This document shows positions 59,525-64,000 of a stretch of DNA of 64,000 bases, piece by piece. Source of the stretch: Exophiala sp. HKRS030 (taxonomy: Eukaryota > Ascomycota > Eurotiomycetes > Chaetothyriales > Herpotrichiellaceae). A program made the translations under genes and the position numbers. How positions within the stretch are numbered: the stretch's first letter is position 1; the number at the start of each line of letters is the position of its first letter. Location of the stretch: positions 6,885,665 to 6,949,664 of the forward strand of contig JAHWDD010000003.1 in the NCBI GenBank assembly GCA_023897205.1, written 5' to 3'. A model generated the notes under the pieces. It worked only from the letters and a program-made list of their open reading frames with translations. It made no database searches and was not told the origin of the DNA.

Positions 59525-61129
59525 CTATCTAGCAGCACCATTAGCGTTTTCCAGTGCCAAATACTTCTGCTCCGCCGCCTCGAGTGTTCTAATGTTGGCC
59601 CGCGACTTGTTCATGGTTTCTACCCACTCGTCTTCCTCAACGCTGTCAAACACAATCCCACCTCCTGCCTGTAGATAAGCCACCCCGTCTTTAACAACCA
59701 TTGTGCGCAAGGCGATACACGTATCCATAGCGCCCTCATCCTCGATCTTGGACCCATCGGTTGCAGTCCTGGAAAACCCAAAATAGCCCACCGCACCGGC
59801 GTAGACTCCTCTTTTTTCACCCTCGAGCTCGGCGATAAGCTCCATAGCCTTGACCTTTGGCGCCCCAGACACGGTGCCGGCAGGAAAAATGCTTCGAAAT
59901 GCTGTGAATCTATTCTCCCCAGGCCGCAAAATGCCCGACACCTGACTAACCAAATGCTGAACGTGGCTGAAGCGTTCTACCGTCATCAATCGGTCAACCC
60001 GTGTAGACAAAGGATCGCATACACGATTGACGTCGTTTCTTGCCAGATCAACCAACATGACGTGCTCGGCTCGATCCTTGAGGCTGTTACGGAGCTCTTC
60101 GGCCAGAAGATCGTCCTCCTCTGGATCCTGACCTCTCTTCACTGTGCCAGCAATCGGGTGTGTGATGATTCGGCCTGCTTCTTCTTTGACCAACAACTCC
60201 GGTGACGCACCGACGATGCTGAAATCCTCGCAATCGATGTAAAATAGATATGGGGAAGGATTGACTGTTCGGAGATGTCGGTAAATATTGAAAGGATGCA
60301 ATGTGGTCGGTCGAGCAATTCTGTGCGAGGGAACAGCTTGAATGATGTCTCCCTTACAAATGTGTTTCTTCAGACGGGTGACATGCGCTTCGTATCCGTC
60401 TTTACCAAAATTCGACTTCGAGGGCTGATTCTCTGCAATTGGGGGTTGGTAAGGAAGAGGTATGTGTTCGGCCTGCAGTTTCGCAACCGTGTTGCGCAAA
60501 ATCTTGGAGGCCTTGTCATAAGCGCTGGCTAAGTCTTCGGGTGACCCCGAGGGTGGTACACGGAGGTATGTGATAACTTTACAGACGTTGAAGAAGTGGT
60601 CGAATGCGACAATGGTGTCGTACAGCATGAAGAAGCTCTCGGGGAGTTTCAGAACATCCTTCATAGGTCGCGCAGTCTTGGGCTCAAAGTAACGAACACA
60701 GTCATAGCCGACATATCCAATAACACCTCCTGTCATCGCAGGCAGGCGTAGAGAGGGCACACTTGCTACCCGGTATTGTGCCAGTTCCTTCTCGAGGCGG
60801 GGTAGGGGGTCCTCCTCTGGACCATGTCCGGGACCGCTCTTCAGGACTTTCAACGGGTTCGCTCCTACGAAACTGTATCGTCCTATGGTTCCTGTCGTTG
60901 CAGCACTTTCGTAGAGAAAGGAAAGGTTTGAGCCATTGGCTACTTTGAGATAGGCTTGAGTCGGCGTGAAGAGGTCGGCGGGTATCTGAGCGCAGAGAGG
61001 AACTAGATTGGGCGGATATTGTGATCCTTTTGATTTCGAGAGTATTGAGGACACCTCGTCCGACGAGGGTTGGATTTGCACCTGTGAAGGGTCAGGCAAT
61101 GACATAGTCATGGGGTGAAATGGGAACAT
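59525..61129 (-). CDS. TRP2: Anthranilate synthase component I
   Basis: Catalyses chorismate plus ammonia or glutamine to anthranilate, the first step of tryptophan synthesis; it works with the glutamine amidotransferase component encoded elsewhere. About 534 residues in one exon. The N-terminal TrpE domain (about 40-190) includes the tryptophan-feedback region FLYESAATTGTIGRYSF. The chorismate-binding domain (about 250-520) shows FSIVGASPELLV, HPIAGTVKRGQDPEED, the catalytic MLVDLARNDVNRV, FPAGTVSGAPKVKAMELI and GAVGYFGF, all intact. The C-terminus YLQAGGGIVFDSVEEDEWVE is typical. Three in-frame ATGs (61129, 61111, 61105) compete; family length does not separate them. The frame is open upstream but the extension is not family-like. 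A CPRE lies about 180 bp upstream. Confidence 0.95.
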   Translation of the reverse strand: MFPFHPMTMSLPDPSQVQIQPSSDEVSSILSKSKGSQYPPNLVPLCAQIPADLFTPTQAYLKVANGSNLSFLYESAATTGTIGRYSFVGANPLKVLKSGPGHGPEEDPLPRLEKELAQYRVASVPSLRLPAMTGGVIGYVGYDCVRYFEPKTARPMKDVLKLPESFFMLYDTIVAFDHFFNVCKVITYLRVPPSGSPEDLASAYDKASKILRNTVAKLQAEHIPLPYQPPIAENQPSKSNFGKDGYEAHVTRLKKHICKGDIIQAVPSHRIARPTTLHPFNIYRHLRTVNPSPYLFYIDCEDFSIVGASPELLVKEEAGRIITHPIAGTVKRGQDPEEDDLLAEELRNSLKDRAEHVMLVDLARNDVNRVCDPLSTRVDRLMTVERFSHVQHLVSQVSGILRPGENRFTAFRSIFPAGTVSGAPKVKAMELIAELEGEKRGVYAGAVGYFGFSRTATDGSKIEDEGAMDTCIALRTMVVKDGVAYLQAGGGIVFDSVEEDEWVETMNKSRANIRTLEAAEQKYLALENANGAAR

Positions 61130-61600
61130 ATGAATACCATTTTGGTGGAAGAGACAGCAGGGTAAGCGAAGGGTCTGGCGGCTCAATATATGCCACAGAG
61201 ATTGGAGTTCACCGTATGGCCATTGAGACCGGTTCGAGGACCGAGGGCGAGCACGAGTAATGGTAAGCAGGTCAACCTGCGTAAGCCCGACGAGATGTAT
61301 CCGTATTTTGAGTCATTGAATTGTAAGGCTCGCCAGGGCCTTAGAATGCATTGCCAGCCTTGCTCCAACACGATTTTCTCCGCTTTCGATAGTCACTCAC
61401 GTGATCAAAGTGGTGATGCCAGCCACATGTTTAAACTGCGTTCAATCAATCCGGATACTAACCTCCAAGGCAACTGCCTTTCCAGGTTTCGATGTCCTAT
61501 TCACTCTTCACTTGCTGTCACTGACCACATGGCCTCATAACAGGTTGTAGCATATGGACTGATTATTCATTCATTTACATACTGTTAAATTTGTCTGTCG
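61130..61600. promoter_or_regulatory. Divergent upstream region of TRP2 and coiled-coil gene
   Basis: About 470 bp between oppositely oriented starts, containing the CPRE at 61309-61315. Promoter function is inferred from layout. Confidence 0.45.
61309..61315. promoter_or_regulatory. CPRE/Gcn4-type site TGAGTCA
   Basis: A perfect TGA(C/G)TCA match, about 180 bp upstream of the TRP2 ATG at 61129. In fungi this is bound by the cross-pathway control factor (CpcA/Gcn4), which raises amino-acid biosynthesis genes on starvation. The site falls in the divergent promoter with the coiled-coil gene, so either gene could respond. Confidence 0.65.
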
Positions 61601-62590
61601 ATGGATCGCACCACACCCACCACTCCAAGTCGTCCCAGTTCGGCGTGGACTAGTAATTCACTCTTCGCCGATTCTGCTATCAGCGTTGGGGCGAACACTC
61701 CTGGTCAACCCGATAAACCCCCTCCATTCGCAAAGCTGTCTGAAACTCCTCCTCTTCCCGACCTTGCGACGCGTCTCAATGGTCTTGTATCGGAAATATG
61801 GGCCAATGAACAGGATGGTGAGATCCGCGGTGAAAAAAGGAGAAAACTTGAGCAAGCAATGCGTGATATCGAGGTCGTGCTGGAGGATGATCTGTCGGAA
61901 GGAAGAGGATCGGAGACGACTACACCGCAACCCGCGGTGCCAATAGAAGAAGATCATCAGACTGCTTCGGACCAAGACCTTGAGGCCGTTCGATTGAGGC
62001 TGGCAGCTACCGTCGAAGCCATGCGTATGCGCCACCAAGAGCAAAGGCATCTACATCAACTCACTGTCCAAAAGCTGGAAGCGGTTGCGCAGCGATGCTC
62101 AAGCCAGGACAGGCAACTGCGAGAATATGCCGAGAATATGACCATGCTGCAGCATGAAAATCACCTTTTGAGGCAACAAAATGACCGCATGCATTCAGAG
62201 CTCAACCAAGCTCACACAGAATCGGCGAAAAAAGATGTCGCTGTCAATGCCATGTCAAGCGCGGTCTCCGGTTTGGAAGGATGGATTAATACTTCACCGA
62301 CCCCCAGTCGCAGTGTGCGACAGGTCGTAACACGAGGTCGTGGCAGGTTCCGTGGTCGATATTACGCGGGTGAACCCTCTGAAGCCTCACCGAGACATGG
62401 TCAAGATGGTGCGCCAGATGCAAAGGCTTTACACGAGGGTGTAACTGCCTGGCTTCGAGGATTTCGAGATGTCGAGGAGGAGCTGCAAGCGTTGAAGTAC
62501 TCAAAGCCTTCACCGCGGAAGGCGCGGAAGAGCAATTCCGACTTTAGTGATGACGAATGGGGTGATTTTGAGCGTGCGCCTGCCTCATGA
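61601..62590 (+). CDS. Coiled-coil protein with gamma-ear-type WGDF motif
   Basis: An intronless 329-residue protein, family not recognised by name. Residues 1-75 are disordered and Ser/Thr/Pro-rich with SP/TP sites. Residues 60-100 form a helix (PLPDLATRLNGLVSEIW). A coiled coil covers about 125-215 (LEAVRLRLAATVEAMR ... HQLTVQKLEAVAQRCSSQDRQL ... LQHENHLLRQQNDRMHSEL). A basic RGRGRFRGRYY patch is near residue 245, then a helix KALHEGVTAWLRGFRDVEEELQAL. The C-terminus is acidic and holds DDEWGDFE (about 317-324). WGDF fits the aromatic-G-(P/D/E)-aromatic motif that binds the gamma-adaptin/GGA ear domain. This suggests a clathrin-adaptor accessory role, comparable to small AP-1 partners such as yeast Laa2, but that is an inference from one motif. 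Confidence 0.7.
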   Translation: MDRTTPTTPSRPSSAWTSNSLFADSAISVGANTPGQPDKPPPFAKLSETPPLPDLATRLNGLVSEIWANEQDGEIRGEKRRKLEQAMRDIEVVLEDDLSEGRGSETTTPQPAVPIEEDHQTASDQDLEAVRLRLAATVEAMRMRHQEQRHLHQLTVQKLEAVAQRCSSQDRQLREYAENMTMLQHENHLLRQQNDRMHSELNQAHTESAKKDVAVNAMSSAVSGLEGWINTSPTPSRSVRQVVTRGRGRFRGRYYAGEPSEASPRHGQDGAPDAKALHEGVTAWLRGFRDVEEELQALKYSKPSPRKARKSNSDFSDDEWGDFERAPAS

Positions 62591-62799
62591 TTAATGAATG
62601 CAAATCCGACCCAGACGGACATGCGTACTGGTTGACTGCCTCCAAATGTTATCTTTAATCCGTTGGAGACCTAACTCCAGCTTTTGTGGTTCGTGATATG
62701 TGATATGCGCGTTAGGGCCTAGGTTAATCGCCAAAGTGTTGCGGCGGGATGCAGGGTCTTCACATGAAATCTGAGAAGATCGCTGTGCGGTTCGAGAGG

Positions 62800-64000
62800 T
62801 CAACGTTGGAAGTTGATCACGGCAACCTAAAAATGTTAGATTGGAGAAACAAGAATACCAGATCAAGGCTCACCTGAACACCTAGTCCAAATGCTAGCTT
62901 TTTGCTGTCAACGTCCCAGCTCAACGAATGGTCAGTGTTGGCCTGAATCGTATCGCCATTAACACTCGAAGCACCACCAACGCTGACCATGTCGTCGTCT
63001 CTAAGTCGTGCGCCGTTCCATGCTTCTGCCTCTCCTTTCCACGTTGCCATGTGATTGTAGGCGTGTTCAGCGTTCCAAATGCGAATAGTATCATAGCTCG
63101 CGCCGCTTAGACAGAAGCCATCCGGAGAATAGGACAATGCCATGACAGGCGAAGCATAGCCTATTACGAGTTTGCAGATGGACATAATCGAGTTGCTTTC
63201 TTGATCCCAGCGCCACACCTTGACGGTGCCATCCATGGATGAGGTGGCAAAGTCTTGTTTCAAGGCGGGACTGGTACTGGCCAGTCGAGGTCGAAGCTCT
63301 AAACCCGTAATTGCTGCTTCATGGGCTCCTTTCTTGACCAAACCCTGGACCGGCAGCCATATGGAACCTGTCTCGGCAGAGGCAGCGACCAGCGTCGCTA
63401 CTGAAGACTCGTGCCAGGCGCATCTGATAAATGTCCATGACTCGTCCTCAGTTGCATCTGAGGTCCATTTTTTCTCCAGCACGAGGTCAGAAAATGCGTA
63501 ACAGAAGTACACTGCGCGTTGACCAGTTGCACATACGACGCCATTTCCGTTGAACAATGCGCAGTCCATATCGACGAGTACTTCTGGTACTGATACCGAC
63601 AAGGGGCCAGTAAAGTTAGGAGACCGGGATAGGTCCCAAAGTAGGATTGATGAGCCAGCGTGTTGGGGGGAGTCCGAAGACTCTGATTCGTATGGTGCGA
63701 CTCCCAAGAGACGTAAACCCTGGCCTTGCCACCGCAACGAGGTTATGGCCCGTTGTGAGGCTGGTAAGGTCTCCATCAGAGCAAGCTCCTGTCCGTCAAA
63801 CAGGTGTATTTGGCCAGCTTGATTGCTGTAGGTTGCGATCGCGAGCATCTCTCCGTTTGGCTCCCATGCAACGGCGCTGACAATGGTAGATTCAGATGAT
63901 TCCATGAGCTCCTGGAAGGGAGGTTGTTGCTTGGACCCAAGAAGATGATTGCCCAAGTTCCAGACGCCACAAAAGTCATCCCCAATAGCGGTCACAACAT
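62800..64000 (-). CDS. WD40-repeat protein, partial at window end
   Basis: The C-terminal part of a WD40 beta-propeller protein; the N-terminus lies beyond the window. Exons on the minus strand are a continuing exon ending at 62874 and a last exon 62826-62800 (27 bases) that adds VAVINFQR before the stop. Several repeats can be picked out: VSAVAWEPNGEMLAIAT, ITSLRWQGQGLRLLGV with ILLWDL, CAWHESSVATLVAAS, KQDFATSSMDGTVKVWRW, VMALSYSPDGFCLSGASYDTIRIWN and a final HSLSWDVDSKKLAFGLG blade. The arrangement resembles TBL1/Sif2-like corepressor proteins, which are partners of histone deacetylase complexes, but the missing N-terminal LisH region prevents confirmation. It is convergent with the coiled-coil gene. 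Confidence 0.7.

Overview
The window is nuclear DNA of a filamentous ascomycete (Pezizomycotina). The evidence is short introns of about 40-250 bp with GTAWGY-type donors, widely spaced single genes on both strands, and a family set that includes an Anp1 mannosyltransferase, a tyrosine-type bHLH SREBP, Zn2Cys6 and Clr5 regulators, a CAX calcium exchanger and p150 dynactin. A Eurotiomycetes-like lineage is plausible, but nothing here fixes order or genus. All introns were inferred by eye from reading-frame continuity and family conservation. There are no rRNA genes, no CRISPR arrays and no tRNA gene I could defend.

Layout. 1-9 kb: an HhH-GPD DNA glycosylase gene with an in-frame TAG at a conserved Trp position, a secreted S10 serine carboxypeptidase, and anp1 on the minus strand. 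9-13.6 kb: a small Pro/Ser-rich gene with an apparent +1 frameshift near its end, then about 3.5 kb without genes that is rich in short TACGAGTA and TACTCCGTA words. 13.6-18 kb: SREBP (srbA-like) followed by a TatD-family Scn1-like hydrolase. 19-28 kb is the most accessory-looking part: a Baeyer-Villiger-type flavin monooxygenase, a membrane-anchored copper amine oxidase, a gene whose N-terminal half resembles a copia-type Gag domain, and a Clr5-domain regulator. 29-31 kb: two lineage-specific proteins. 31-49 kb is housekeeping: FYV7, an Atos/DUF4210 protein, a multi-KH RNA-binding protein, p150 dynactin, a vacuolar Ca2+/H+ exchanger and mitochondrial uS7m. 49-55 kb: an alpha/beta hydrolase in homopolymer-rich DNA and a Zn2Cys6 regulator. 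56-64 kb: PRPP synthetase, ribosomal protein eS6, anthranilate synthase I (TRP2), a coiled-coil protein with a gamma-ear-binding-like motif, and a WD40 gene cut by the window end.

Functional links. PRPP synthetase and anthranilate synthase component I both feed tryptophan synthesis, and a CPRE (TGAGTCA) lies upstream of the latter. The flavin monooxygenase and the amine oxidase could form a small oxidative catabolic pair. Most other neighbours look like ordinary unlinked fungal genes. I did not find a clearly new multi-gene system. The best leads are the stop codon inside the glycosylase, the Gag-like host gene, the two enriched short-word families with shared hot spots, and the intragenic GC jump in the carboxypeptidase.
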